Assembly (NCBI GenBank): GCA_016722025.1
Contig: JADKGZ010000009.1
Span: forward strand, 1-64,000
Direction of reading: 5' to 3'
Length of the DNA stretch: 64,000 nucleotides
Origin: Acidimicrobiaceae bacterium
GTDB lineage: Bacteria; Actinomycetota; Acidimicrobiia; Acidimicrobiales; Ilumatobacteraceae
Shown: piece after piece, positions 1-8,044 of the stretch
How positions within the stretch are numbered: the stretch's first letter is position 1
How the letters are laid out: every line of letters starts with the position of its first letter
Translations under genes and position numbers: made by a program
Notes under the pieces: generated by a model
Told to the model about the DNA's origin: nothing
Seen by the model: only the letters and a program-made list of their open reading frames with translations
Database searches by the model: none

Positions 1-659
1 CCGTTGCGGCTGGTCAGGCCGCCTTGGGAGAAGCGGGTGGTGAACACCAAACCGTTGTCGGTCAAGGTCGAGAACGGGATCCCATGCTGCTCGGTGGCAG
101 CGCGGAATGTGTCGACGACGATGCGGCCGGTGACTCGTAGGTGGGCGGTGACTGACAGGGCGTAGCGGGAGTGGTCGTCGAGCCAGGTGAGGATCTCGAT
201 GTCGGCGCCGTCGGCGAGGCGCCAGTGGGTGAAGTCGGACTGCCAGGTCTCGTTGGGTTGCTCGGCTTGGAAGCGGATGTAGCTGGAGCGTGGCTTCTTG
301 CGCGGTTCGGGGGTGACGAGTTCGGCGCGACGCAAGATGCGGTAGATCGTTGCCCTCGACAAGGTGATGTGGTGGTGGTGTTGCAGGTGCCAGGCGATCG
401 TCACCGGGCCGGCGTCAAGGCCCTGGCGGGTGAGTGAACGTCGCAGGTTCACCACCAGCTCAACGGTCTGCGTCGGTGTCTGTCCCGGTCGTGCTGCCGG
501 TCTTCTCGAGCGTGGCTCGAAGGCTGCCTCGCCTTCGGTGCGGTAGCGAGCGACGAGCGCGTAGACCCAGGATCTGGCGACTCTGTAGGTGCGGGCGACC
601 TCGCTGGGAGAACGCCCCTCGACAACGACAGCAGTGATCACCAAGCGGGCTTTGGACAC
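1..659 (-). mobile_element. IS481-family transposase, 5' part (cut by window edge)
   Basis: An open frame of about 219 codons reads on the minus strand from a GTG at 659 off the left edge. The N-terminal third is a helix-turn-helix of the form SPSEVARTYRVARSWVYALV. The DDE integrase core follows, with the first Asp in WQSDFTHW near residue 142 and the second in TLTDNG near residue 200. The third acidic residue would lie outside the window. This order and these motifs are typical of IS481/IS3-like transposases. No frameshift is seen in the visible part, so this copy may be intact, unlike the decayed relative at 17.4-17.8 kb. The GTG start was chosen because the HTH begins right after it; no good ribosome-binding site is visible. 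Confidence 0.88.
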
Positions 660-675
660 CCGGTGAAGGGTTGCC

Positions 676-727
676 GATGACGCGCGACATCAGTGTCCTG
701 GATGACGCGCGACATCTGTCCTGGATG
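676..727. repeat. Terminal repeats of the IS481-type element
   Basis: The 15-mer GATGACGCGCGACAT occurs at 676-690 and again at 701-715, a 25-bp period. TGTCCTGGATG occurs at 694-704 and 717-727. Read on the minus strand, the block lies just upstream of the transposase start. Tandem copies of a TGT-starting sequence here are what the end of an IS481-type element looks like. The exact outer boundary cannot be fixed without the other end. Confidence 0.6.
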
Positions 728-762
728 TGGTGAGACTCCACACTGCCCCCGCCACTAAGAAG

Positions 763-797
763 GCCCTGGTCAGCCACTATGGCGGGCCAGGGCTTCG
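763..797 (+). terminator. Rho-independent-type hairpin, left island edge
   Basis: Arms GCCCTGG (763-769) and CCAGGGC (787-793) are followed by TTCGTCGTT. A hairpin with the same outer arms and the same trailing TTCGT lies at 7953-7983, and both are preceded by similar tRNA-tail-like sequence. This suggests that the two loci are the duplicated ends of an integration event. Confidence 0.5.
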
Positions 798-818
798 TCG
801 TTACGGGGTCGACTTCTG

Positions 819-835
819 ACGGAACTTCTAACGGA
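819..835 (+). repeat. 17-bp direct repeat, left copy
   Basis: ACGGAACTTCTAACGGA is identical to 7771-7787, where it is preceded by another partial unit so that AACTTCTAACGG occurs twice in tandem. Direct repeats of this kind near a tRNA fragment resemble arm-type integrase sites. The role is inferred. Confidence 0.55.
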
Positions 836-1384
836 CTCTTGTGCTGTCCCGGTTCATAGTGGACATGTTGGCTCCGGTTGGTGTGTTCCAGTTCGGTGTG
901 GAACTGACGGACATCCGGCAGATGATCTGCGAAACCGCGTTTCGCGAGGAGTTTCGCGACGTCCACCACCCCTCGTGTTGGCCAACGCCACCGGCGAAGG
1001 CCGCGAGTAGATCCACCGCCTCGTGTGGCCCATTCGGACCGGAGTCGACCGAGGACGACGTCGAGGCCACACCGCGTTAGGGGAAGTGGACATCATCGAC
1101 CGTTGTCCAAGTTGGTTTCGACCGGCCAGTATGACAGGTCAAGTCGTCGGCCCAACGGGAGTGAACATGTGCTCAACCTCGGCGAGGAGATGGCTGGCCG
1201 CATCGAGCGGAGCCGTCATGAGCCGTCCCTCGCTAGAGGGAGGCTCGCTGCGGGTGTTGACCACCACTTCCGTCACCGCCAGAACGTGCAGCCAGCGTTC
1301 GAGGGGATAGGAGATATAGCGAAGTGGAGTGTCGTTGGCGTCGGTGAAGTGGGGTGTTGTCGAACCCGTAACCTTGAGGTGGTG

Positions 1385-2028
1385 ATGTGGTGTCCCGAAT
1401 GCATGACGAGACTCGACGAGGTGCCAAGCGACGACGCATGCCCGACGTGCGGAGGTCGACGACGAAACGCCGCGCCGTCTCCCGCCTCAGTGTCGATGAA
1501 GGTGACTGTGCCGACGCCCACGGTCATCGTGTCGCCTGATCATCATCGCCCTTGGGTCGAGAAGTGGTGTTCGATCGTTCGAGCTCTCGCTGCAATCGAT
1601 GACGCATACGACGGAAGTACGCTGCGTGGCAACGTCGAAGTTGAGGAGTTCGTTCGTCGCTTCTTCGTTGAGTGCAACGACATCAAGGACTGGTTGATCG
1701 GAGACTTCGCCGACCTTCCCGGTTCTGTATCCAAGACGAAGATCAACGGTCACTACTTCAAGGAGCCGTCACTCACGCTTTGCAACGCGATGGCGAACAC
1801 ATCCAAACACCACACGCGAAAGCCGTCGAGTCCGAACCCAATCCCATGTCTGCGCAGATCCATCAGACCAGCCTGACGGCTGGACTCTCCGCGAAGGTCA
1901 CCCTCGCGTCGTGGTCGCACAGCAATCCGACCAAGAGTCTCGTCGACGCGCGCCAACTGGCGCACGACTGCGTAGAAAGTTGGCGAGACTTCTTCGCGGC
2001 TCATGGGATGGCCGAGCCCGCCTGCTAA
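1385..2028 (+). pseudogene. Zinc-ribbon / helical protein of unknown function, apparent frameshift near 1845
   Basis: The first gene of an unrecognised cassette. The start is ATG 1385, preceded by a GAGGTGG ribosome-binding site (a GTG lies directly before it). Residues 1-25 form a zinc ribbon with a CPEC knuckle and a CPTC knuckle. A mainly helical domain follows, with FVRRFFVECNDIKDWL and LCNAMANTSKHHTRK segments. The first frame then ends early near 1876, but the adjacent frame continues with a fitting C-terminus (SLVDARQLAHDCVESWRDFF) to a stop at 2028. One indel near 1840-1850 would join them into a protein of about 213 aa. It may be real decay or a base-calling error. No function is known to me. 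The base composition is clearly lower in GC than the chromosome to the right. Confidence 0.6.
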
Positions 2029-2061
2029 GTCGGGCGCAGTGATACCCAGGGAGCGCGACTC

Positions 2062-3090
2062 ATGACGAAGATCTGGACGCTGGACACGCGAGACACCGTC
2101 CTGCTCGACGTGGTCATGCAGCACTCCCAGCTTTCTTACGCAGATCTCGGCCCTGAACTAAGGATGTGCCACGCCCGGACGGTGGAGATGCTCGGCAGCA
2201 AAGGTGTCAGCTACGAGGCGCTTCGATCAGCGCTCGTTCCCAATACCGAACCAGAGTTAGCGGACCTGGCTCTCGTGTTCGACACCGCCCGCTTCGACGA
2301 GAGCTGGTACGGCATGGCCATTGCCGAACGAGTGCTCCCTCAGCTCGAACGAGACTGGAGTGGGAGCATTCTTGAAGGAGATCTGATCTCTCGCAACGAA
2401 GACCGGGCATTCCGAGCGCTGCGCAGTTCGCTTGGTGCTCGTGTGTCCGGGATCTCTACAACCAGACAGCTCTTCGTCATCTACCTGACGAACTTGAACA
2501 AGCGCCGAAAGGAGAAGCTCGTCAAGGGACTGCTGGAGTACGAGCCCTTCGTCGGGTCCATTGAGACTCACTATGAATCCTGGCTCAAGGACTGGCTTAG
2601 CCTCACCCTCACAAACTCGTACTTGAAGCACGGGACCACCTTCATTGGCCCTCATGAATCCGACATCGAGGAGGCCGCCGAGCGCAATCTTCGTTGGTGG
2701 CCACTGGACCAGCATGGCTATCGGTGCGTCAGCCTTCCGAGCGACCTTCACTTCGACCTGTTCTTGTCGTACAAGATCGAGCGTGGGGAAGGCTTCCATG
2801 GTTCCGAGTCAGACACGCTGCACGGGCTGTCCACGATCTCGGATGACCCACAGGAGCTCGGCGAATTCACGGTCTTCGTCGACCCTCGCAAGGTCGACTA
2901 CGGCAATGGTAAAGGCGAGTCGGTTCAGCGGCTCGGAATAGCCCTGACCGACGGCGATGCGTCTAGGTATGTGGCTGACAGCGTGGTTCGGGCTGCGGGA
3001 CGCTCTTTGAAGGTTGCGAGCACAGCAACACTTGACGCCGCTCTGGTAACCGCGGTCGACCGCTACCGCAACTTCCTAAGGGGAGGCTAG
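2062..3090 (+). CDS. Cassette gene 2, unknown protein (342 aa)
   Basis: An intact frame starting at ATG 2062, 34 bp after gene 1 and 2 bp before gene 3, all on the same strand, so probably one operon. I do not recognise the family. No signal peptide or membrane segment is visible, so it is probably cytosolic. The central part is basic (NLNKRRKEKLVKGLLEY), and the acidic C-terminal half contains SDLHFDLFLSYKIERGEGFHG and VFVDPRKVDYGNGKGESVQRLG segments. Codon use is less GC-biased than in genes beyond 8.1 kb, consistent with acquisition together with its neighbours. Its tight spacing to gene 3 (ribosome-binding site GGGGAGG inside its own 3' end) implies coupled expression. Confidence 0.8.
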   Translation: MTKIWTLDTRDTVLLDVVMQHSQLSYADLGPELRMCHARTVEMLGSKGVSYEALRSALVPNTEPELADLALVFDTARFDESWYGMAIAERVLPQLERDWSGSILEGDLISRNEDRAFRALRSSLGARVSGISTTRQLFVIYLTNLNKRRKEKLVKGLLEYEPFVGSIETHYESWLKDWLSLTLTNSYLKHGTTFIGPHESDIEEAAERNLRWWPLDQHGYRCVSLPSDLHFDLFLSYKIERGEGFHGSESDTLHGLSTISDDPQELGEFTVFVDPRKVDYGNGKGESVQRLGIALTDGDASRYVADSVVRAAGRSLKVASTATLDAALVTAVDRYRNFLRGG

Positions 3091-3092
3091 CA

Positions 3093-4125
3093 ATGGGCCC
3101 TGCACGTCTAATAGCGGCACTGAGCTTCGAGGATCGCGCGACTTGCGGTGTGGTCGAACTGGCCGACAGGATCCAGGAACTCGTCATGCTCGACTACGGC
3201 TCGCGCGCGACGCCCGGGCACACGGCGCGGAGGGCTCGAGAGCAAGCATGGAACAAGGTCGGCGATATCGGGAAGCGGACGTCAATGAGCCCGACACGGC
3301 TCGAGATCAATCCATACTCGATGCGAGACCTCGAAGACGCCATCTTGGCCCCCAGTCCAGCCACGCACACCTACATCGATATCAGTTGTCTAACGGCCGC
3401 ACGTCGTGGCCGCAGCAAGGGCGTGCACCGAACTCACCGCACAAAGTCGTCGGTGGTCCGTCGTCTACACCACGCCGTTGTCATACGGGAACCTGAATAG
3501 CGTCACGAGCGGTTTCGGCTGGCGGGACACGTTGGTCCTGCCTCTGGGACGCGAACCCTCGGCCAGTAATGAGGGTGTGAGCGTTGGCCTCGTGCTCCTT
3601 GGCCAAGAGGCTGAGCGACTTCAGATTGCTTTGGACGAGGTGGAGCCCGCTGCCGGATATGCCGTGCACGTTGTTCGCGATGATCGACCCGATTTGTATC
3701 GAAGGACGATTGCATCGAACGAGCTTGTCCTGCGTCACTTGCGCTCCCTGCGGATGCCAGGTCGGCGAGCTGACGCGATTCGACCGTTTCTTCCTTCGCT
3801 GGGATGGGTCGAACGCGGCGTCCACCTTCCAACGCTGCTTTCTGAATTGGCGGGCATTGTCAGCACGGTCTCGTCTGCGGCCCGAGCGGCAGGTGCCCCA
3901 GTGTTCTTGTACCCGTTTGGGCCGAAGGTCAGCGGCTTCGCTGCTGCGCTGATGCTCGCAACCGAGTATCCGGAGGCCAGCTGGTGCATCTACCCGATCG
4001 CCGTCACGCATCCGCTCGACTACAGCGAAGGCTGCTCGGAGGTCGCGGTGCTTCCTGACAGCGCGTTCGCACAACCTTTCGCTAACGCTGCGGACAACTC
4101 ACTCCAAGACTCTGAGGTCTGCTGA
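3093..4125 (+). pseudogene. Cassette gene 3, Rossmann-like protein of unknown function, apparent frameshift near 3391
   Basis: Starts at ATG 3093 with GGGGAGG 6 bp upstream. The N-terminal part (MGPARLIAALSFEDRATCGV) runs into TYIDISCLT, after which the frame turns to low-quality sequence and stops near 3500. The +1 frame from about 3394 continues convincingly (PHVVAAARACTELTAQSRRW) through alternating strand/helix segments such as SVGLVLLGQEAERL and PVFLYPFGPKVSGFAAAL to a stop at 4125. One single-base indel at 3388-3400 would restore a protein of about 343 aa. The pattern of hydrophobic strands, with a late GPK motif and a C-terminal SEGCSEV segment, resembles uncharacterised Rossmann-like sensor proteins. 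That assignment is my inference, not a recognised family. Confidence 0.6.
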
Positions 4126-4623
4126 AGCGCCTTAGCGCTGGTCGTTTCCTCAGCTCGACTAACTGTCCGAAACAGAGGCAGCTGAGGAGCTGCGAAAGAT
4201 CGTCCATCCTGGCCACAGCCAGCGTTGTTGTGGTTCAGAAGAGCGTCGGCGCCGGAGGAACAGCTGTCGGGTGAGTGGGTAGCCCGTCGCATGTGAAGGA
4301 GGATCGGCGAACTGTACTGGCTCGGAAGAGCCGTCCAGGTGGCGCTTCACCCACTGCTCAAGCTCGGCGCAAGGGAGGCGAACGCAACGACCGATGCGCA
4401 ATACCCCAATGCTTGACCACGGTCGTCGCGGGTGGCGACAGTGAGCAAGGGGCTGGTGGTGCGGCCACTTCTTGCGTCGGCACACGACTTGGCGCGTCTG
4501 CTCGGCACCAGACGCGCGACCCCGCACGCACTGATCAAGCTAGTCTCCTCACTCCGGTCAGGCCAAAGAGTGGTCCAGCCTTCGTTACCCTCGGAGCGCG
4601 CCTCCCGCTTCGGAGTCGGACGA
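4126..4623. other. Decayed intergenic region
   Basis: About 500 bp between convergent genes. Open frames exist on both strands, but only one short stretch (4336-4410, minus) resembles a known protein; it is listed separately. No RNA gene or clear terminator was seen. Confidence 0.4.
4336..4410 (-). pseudogene. Excisionase-like DNA-binding fragment
   Basis: Twenty-five codons read IGVLRIGRCVRLPCAELEQW and onward. This is the typical wing and last helix of MerR/excisionase-type small DNA-binding proteins (usual pattern V.RIG..vRvp..eLe.Wl). The upstream helix-turn-helix is not in the same frame; a PLLTV fragment that often begins such proteins is readable nearby in another minus frame. It is best read as the remains of an element-borne excisionase, fitting an integrative island. 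The match is short. Confidence 0.4.
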
Positions 4624-5826
4624 CTAAAGTCGAGCAAGCCGCGTGAGTATGTGGCGATACTCGCAGATAAATCCGTCAATCTCGGCTCCATGATAGAAGA
4701 CCTGAGAGTCCACGTCGTGCTCAGGGTCCAGCTGTAATTTGCGCCTAACCTCATGAATAGTGTTCCGTGCGGCCTCCGTTCCGTCACCAGCGCACGCCAC
4801 TTGGATTGACAACACTTCACTGCGCGAGCGTTTCAGGATTCCCTTGCGGGGAATAGTTCGGGTGATGTTGATCCGATTTCCAACTCCGCCTGCAGCATCG
4901 AACTCGCAGTCGAAGGTGCGCAGAATATGCTTGAGCTTGATCCACTTCAGAGGACGATCGGACCTATCGATCGCTCGGGTGTGCTTCCGAACCCACTCAG
5001 CAAGTTCAGCAACCTCGCGGTCTGCCAGGTCAGAGGAAGATGTCGGCACCAGCCCATGTTGGGCGACACGCAGAGTCATGCGAAACAGCTCGTCTTGTGC
5101 GCATGTCATGACGAGGCCGTTGATGTCAAGAAAGGCGATGAGCGCAACCAGCGCTGTTCGCTTGTTGCCGTTGTGGAAGCTATGGTTCAGAGCCACCGAG
5201 TGGAACAAAGCGGCGCCAGCCATCTCCGCAGTCGGATACTTGAGAGTCTGTCCAATTGATGTGAGCGGCCGGTGAGCCGACATGGAGACCAACGCTGCGT
5301 TCTTGACTCCCGGAGGGCTGATGGGGTCCCCGGAGTCGCGGAAGTCCTCCTCCAACGCCTCGTGAATGCCAACCAGTTCAGATTCCGAGAGGTACTTACT
5401 GACCGCTGTCCTGCCGATGTCGCGAAGCTCGAAGTTGTCGACAAGCGGCGGCGTACTGCGCCGAACTTCGGGCAGGGGCGCCTGCCGGACCCCGTCCTCG
5501 GAGAACGCCCTGCGGAATCGTCGAAGGCTGTTCTTCGGTATACGGCGGGTGCTGGGGTCCAGCTTGACGCCAACCGATCTCATGCGTTCCGACAGCTCAG
5601 ACAATGTGAGTCCGCTGGCGTCAATCCAGTATTGAACGTTCAGCTGCTCCCTCGGGCCGACCAGGCCGAGCGCCGATCGTGCGGCGGCGACTTGCCGCGC
5701 GGGAATCAGGTCGTTCGCACTGCCGAGCTGGTCGATCCCGGCATCCCACAGCGTGACCAGAGCCTCATCGAGATCGACATCCGCTTCGCGAGCGAGCTCG
5801 CCCACCCTAATTGTCTTTCGACTCAC
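4624..5826 (-). CDS. Doc-type Fic-fold protein with extra N- and C-terminal domains
   Basis: The central domain has the death-on-curing motif NHSFHNGNKRTAL (HxFx[D/N]GNKR), followed by FLDINGL as in Doc toxins, which phosphorylate EF-Tu or other targets. Doc itself is about 125 aa; this protein is about 400 aa. The N-terminal 50 residues (IRVGELAREADVDLDEALVT) resemble the IF2-N type DNA/RNA-binding fold. The C-terminal 100 residues after the Doc domain (KWIKLKHILRTFDCEF onward) weakly resemble the small HicA/YcfA fold. GTG 5826 was chosen because it starts the IF2-N-like segment and has GGGAGG upstream; GTG 5949 is an alternative in frame. No separate antitoxin gene is evident. A further Fic protein lies directly upstream on the same strand. 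Confidence 0.78.
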   Translation of the reverse strand: MSRKTIRVGELAREADVDLDEALVTLWDAGIDQLGSANDLIPARQVAAARSALGLVGPREQLNVQYWIDASGLTLSELSERMRSVGVKLDPSTRRIPKNSLRRFRRAFSEDGVRQAPLPEVRRSTPPLVDNFELRDIGRTAVSKYLSESELVGIHEALEEDFRDSGDPISPPGVKNAALVSMSAHRPLTSIGQTLKYPTAEMAGAALFHSVALNHSFHNGNKRTALVALIAFLDINGLVMTCAQDELFRMTLRVAQHGLVPTSSSDLADREVAELAEWVRKHTRAIDRSDRPLKWIKLKHILRTFDCEFDAAGGVGNRINITRTIPRKGILKRSRSEVLSIQVACAGDGTEAARNTIHEVRRKLQLDPEHDVDSQVFYHGAEIDGFICEYRHILTRLARL

Positions 5827-6071
5827 CGGCGCTCGAACCTCCCGGCAAACCCTAGCAACGGTCGCCTTCGTAACGCTGCTTGTCGAATCGACCCGAACGA
5901 GGGCACTTCGGCGAACCGTGCAGCCGCGATTGACCAGCTCAGACTTCACGTCGCCGGCCCCGAACGGACCCTCCCGAACCCTCGGATTCGTTTCCTAAAC
6001 CGATCTATGGTCGATAGTCAGATTGGGCCAGCGTCCGCCGGGCCAACAACCCGATGACTGGACCGCTGCGT

Positions 6072-7361
6072 TCAGGCGTTGTCGGCGGAGCTTGCTCGAC
6101 GCGGCACCCGACGGGTCGGTGCAGCTGTGGCCGTGTTGCCCGCCGGGCTTGCCAGGGCACGTTCGAGGCCGGTGAACAGGTCGACGACATCGGCTGCTTC
6201 GAAGACTCGGTAGCGCTGCCTACCGATGTTGCGTTGGCGCAACACTCCAGCGGCTTCGAGACGGTTGATGGCTTCGCCTGTTCGCATCTCGGATCGTCCG
6301 ATCAGTCGTGCGGCGCTGTCGACGGTGATCACCGGGACGCCTGGCAGGAGGTCGAGGAGCAGCTCGACCGCCGAGTTCGCTCGGACTCGACCCAGTTGTG
6401 CCCGCCATCGTGCATTGAGTGCTTGGATCCTGCCCGCGTAGGACTCGGCGTCCGCACACGATCGGTGTGCAGCGGTGGCGAACGTACGCAACCAAGTGCC
6501 CGCACCGGCGGATCGCTCAGGACTGGCAGGCGCACCGATGTGTCGAAACGTGGTGAGCCCGGCGATGTAGTCGCTCGCCCAGGTGGCGAGCACGAGACTG
6601 ATCGGCGGGACGAAGCGCTCTGCGAGGCCGCGGCGGCGGAGGACGACATGGATGAGCGCGCGGCCGGTGCGGCCATTGCCATCGGCAAACGGGTGGATCG
6701 TCTCGAACTGGGCGTGAGCGATCGCCGCTTGCACGAGAGCAGGGTGATCGTCGCCGTTGACATAGGCGAGCAGATCGTCGAGCAACGCGTCGAGGGTGTC
6801 CGGTGGCGGTGGGACGAAGGCTGCGGAGCACGGGTTGTAGCTGCTGCCGCCGATCCAGTTCTGCATTGTGCGGACCACACCGCCGATGTGCGGCATCGAA
6901 GATCGTTCCATCAAGGTCCTGTGAATTCCGAGCAGGTCGTCGAGGGTGATCGTGTCGGCCGACGAGCCCAACTCGACGGCGGCCTCCATGGCTGCGACGT
7001 TGGCGAGCACCTCGGCTGCGATCCGATCGGCTGCGTCGCCACCCTGGGCAAGCACGACCTCTGCGTCGAGCAACCGGCGTGGCCCTGCCTCCAGTCCCTC
7101 GATCTTCGACGAGGCGACCGACTCGGCGCGCAGCAAGAACCGCGCCAGCCCTTCGAGGCTGACGTGCGACGTGCCGGTCGCGTTCAGCCTGCGAATCGCT
7201 GCTTCCGCGTCGCTGAGGTCAGCGGCGAGATCGGCCGGCAGGGCGAGCTCCCACCCGGTGAGCGGGTCGGGGAGATAGGCGTCGTACTCGCAACCCTGGC
7301 GGTCGTGTCGACTCATCCCCTCGAACGAGGAGGTCCAGCGGCTTCTGATCAGCGTTGCCAC
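6072..7361 (-). CDS. Fic family protein (predicted AMP-transferase, inhibitory-helix type)
   Basis: The core motif TIHPFADGNGRTGRAL matches HPFx(D/E)GNGRxxR exactly, so nucleotide transfer (usually AMPylation) is likely. Upstream, SSKIEG matches the autoinhibitory [S/T]xxxE[G/N] helix found N-terminal to the Fic core in class II proteins, so activity is probably self-restrained. The C-terminus contains a winged-helix-like segment (SAARLIGRSEMRTGEAINRLEAAGVL) common in this family and possibly DNA-binding. The start is GTG 7361, with GGGAG 9 bp upstream; longer in-frame extensions cross the promoter. CGTTAC (7365-7370) and GTAACG (7386-7391) form an inverted repeat at the start, a candidate self-operator. 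The length of 429 aa is normal. Confidence 0.9.
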   Translation of the reverse strand: MATLIRSRWTSSFEGMSRHDRQGCEYDAYLPDPLTGWELALPADLAADLSDAEAAIRRLNATGTSHVSLEGLARFLLRAESVASSKIEGLEAGPRRLLDAEVVLAQGGDAADRIAAEVLANVAAMEAAVELGSSADTITLDDLLGIHRTLMERSSMPHIGGVVRTMQNWIGGSSYNPCSAAFVPPPPDTLDALLDDLLAYVNGDDHPALVQAAIAHAQFETIHPFADGNGRTGRALIHVVLRRRGLAERFVPPISLVLATWASDYIAGLTTFRHIGAPASPERSAGAGTWLRTFATAAHRSCADAESYAGRIQALNARWRAQLGRVRANSAVELLLDLLPGVPVITVDSAARLIGRSEMRTGEAINRLEAAGVLRQRNIGRQRYRVFEAADVVDLFTGLERALASPAGNTATAAPTRRVPRRASSADNA

Positions 7362-7511
7362 AACCGTTACCTCCCATCTCTCTAAGTAACGCTTGTACTC
7401 TAACCGTTCTCCAGGTGTGCGGGAATGCAACACTTCCTTCAGAGCGCCAGCGACAAGCGGTGCACCGAAATGCAGCCGTCGCCGACCGAAGCGCCCTCGT
7501 ATGTTGACGTC

Positions 7512-7700
7512 ATGTCGTCCGAGCCGAGCGCACCAAGCCAAGCGCAGATCGGGGCTGCTGTCGAGCAGACCCTCGTGGGTTGGGGCGCGGAGCTGGACGT
7601 CGGCCAGAAGTTCTGGTGGATGGACTGGAACCGCATGATCCGCGACGCGATCACGGCGATGCGGACGGGCGAGCCGGTCCTGTACGACGACGACGAGTGA
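7512..7700 (+). CDS. Small hypothetical protein (62 aa)
   Basis: Divergent from the fic gene. ATG 7512 starts MSSEPSAPSQAQIGAAVEQT; the frame ends in an acidic tail LYDDDE. The composition is protein-like (amphipathic helix, then WWMDWNRMIRDAITAMRTG). An earlier ATG at 7425 would add 29 residues of lower quality. I do not recognise it. Its position beside a Fic protein makes a partner role conceivable, but nothing in the sequence shows this. Confidence 0.45.
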   Translation: MSSEPSAPSQAQIGAAVEQTLVGWGAELDVGQKFWWMDWNRMIRDAITAMRTGEPVLYDDDE

Positions 7701-7762
7701 CGGCGCGTGATCTGTATGAAAGCCCGACCTGTCTGCTGCGGGCAGATCGGCGTTCTGGGCAG

Positions 7763-7787
7763 AACTTCTAACGGAACTTCTAACGGA
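7763..7787 (+). repeat. Tandem arm-like repeats, right copy of the 17-bp repeat
   Basis: AACTTCTAACGG occurs twice in direct tandem (7763-7774 and 7776-7786 within the block). The second unit with its flanks (7771-7787) is identical to 819-835. Presence at both ends of a low-GC segment, next to a tRNA fragment, suggests integrase arm sites or a residual target duplication. Confidence 0.55.
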
Positions 7788-7900
7788 CCAGGTGACACAG
7801 GGCGTTATCCACAGCTACCAGATGACATTCCAGAATCGTGAAAGCCCTCCTAGATGGCACAAAGTGGCACAGGGCATCACAGAGTGACAGCACCGTTTTA

Positions 7901-7945
7901 CGGCTCATAACCCGAAGGTCGCAGGTTCAAAATCCTGCCCCGGCA
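7901..7945 (+). other. tRNA-Met(CAT) 3' fragment, probable attachment-site core
   Basis: From CTCATAA (7904-7910, a canonical anticodon loop with CAT anticodon) the sequence continues as variable loop, T-arm (GCAGG TTCAAAA TCCTGC, one base longer than normal) and acceptor 3' strand ending CCCGGCA. The upstream 5' half (D-arm, acceptor 5' strand) is absent. A tRNA 3' half beginning at the anticodon loop is the usual attR/attL duplicate left by tyrosine-integrase elements. It is not a functional tRNA. Confidence 0.65.
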
Positions 7946-7952
7946 CTGAAAA

Positions 7953-7983
7953 GCCCTGGTAGATCGCAAGATCTGCCAGGGCT
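7953..7983 (+). terminator. Strong hairpin terminator after the tRNA fragment
   Basis: GCCCTGG, a T-G wobble and AGATC pair with GATCT and CCAGGGC around a GCAA tetraloop, followed by TTCGTTCGTT. It sits where a tRNA terminator would be and mirrors the hairpin at 763-797. Confidence 0.7.
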
Positions 7984-8017
7984 TCGTTCGTTCACTCCTA
8001 GTGACCCCGGCAAGCCA

Positions 8018-8044
8018 TGTACCAAGTTCTGTGTACCAAGTTCT
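8018..8044 (+). repeat. 13-bp tandem repeat TGTACCAAGTTCT x2
   Basis: Two exact copies, 8018-8030 and 8032-8044, are separated by one base. They lie just outside the tRNA-fragment terminator. The role is unknown; an integrase arm or protein-binding site is possible. Confidence 0.5.

Larger units (their letters stand above)
728..1384. other. Gene-poor stretch next to the IS end; no recognisable CDS
   Basis: This 650-bp stretch holds a tRNA-tail-like sequence (731-760), a hairpin terminator (763-797) and one copy of the repeat ACGGAACTTCTAACGGA (819-835). Several open frames cross 841-1384 on both strands, but none has a convincing protein composition or a ribosome-binding site. Given the IS end on one side and the cassette on the other, this is probably the left boundary region of the integrated island. 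Confidence 0.45.

Noticed and set aside
828..1310. Several overlapping open frames of 80-170 codons at the left island edge
   Set aside because: No ribosome-binding site, no recognisable family, and no consistent strand preference; treated as non-coding.
7901..7945. A functional tRNA-Met gene
   Set aside because: Only the 3' half is present, the T-loop has one extra base, and no D-arm or acceptor 5' strand lies upstream.
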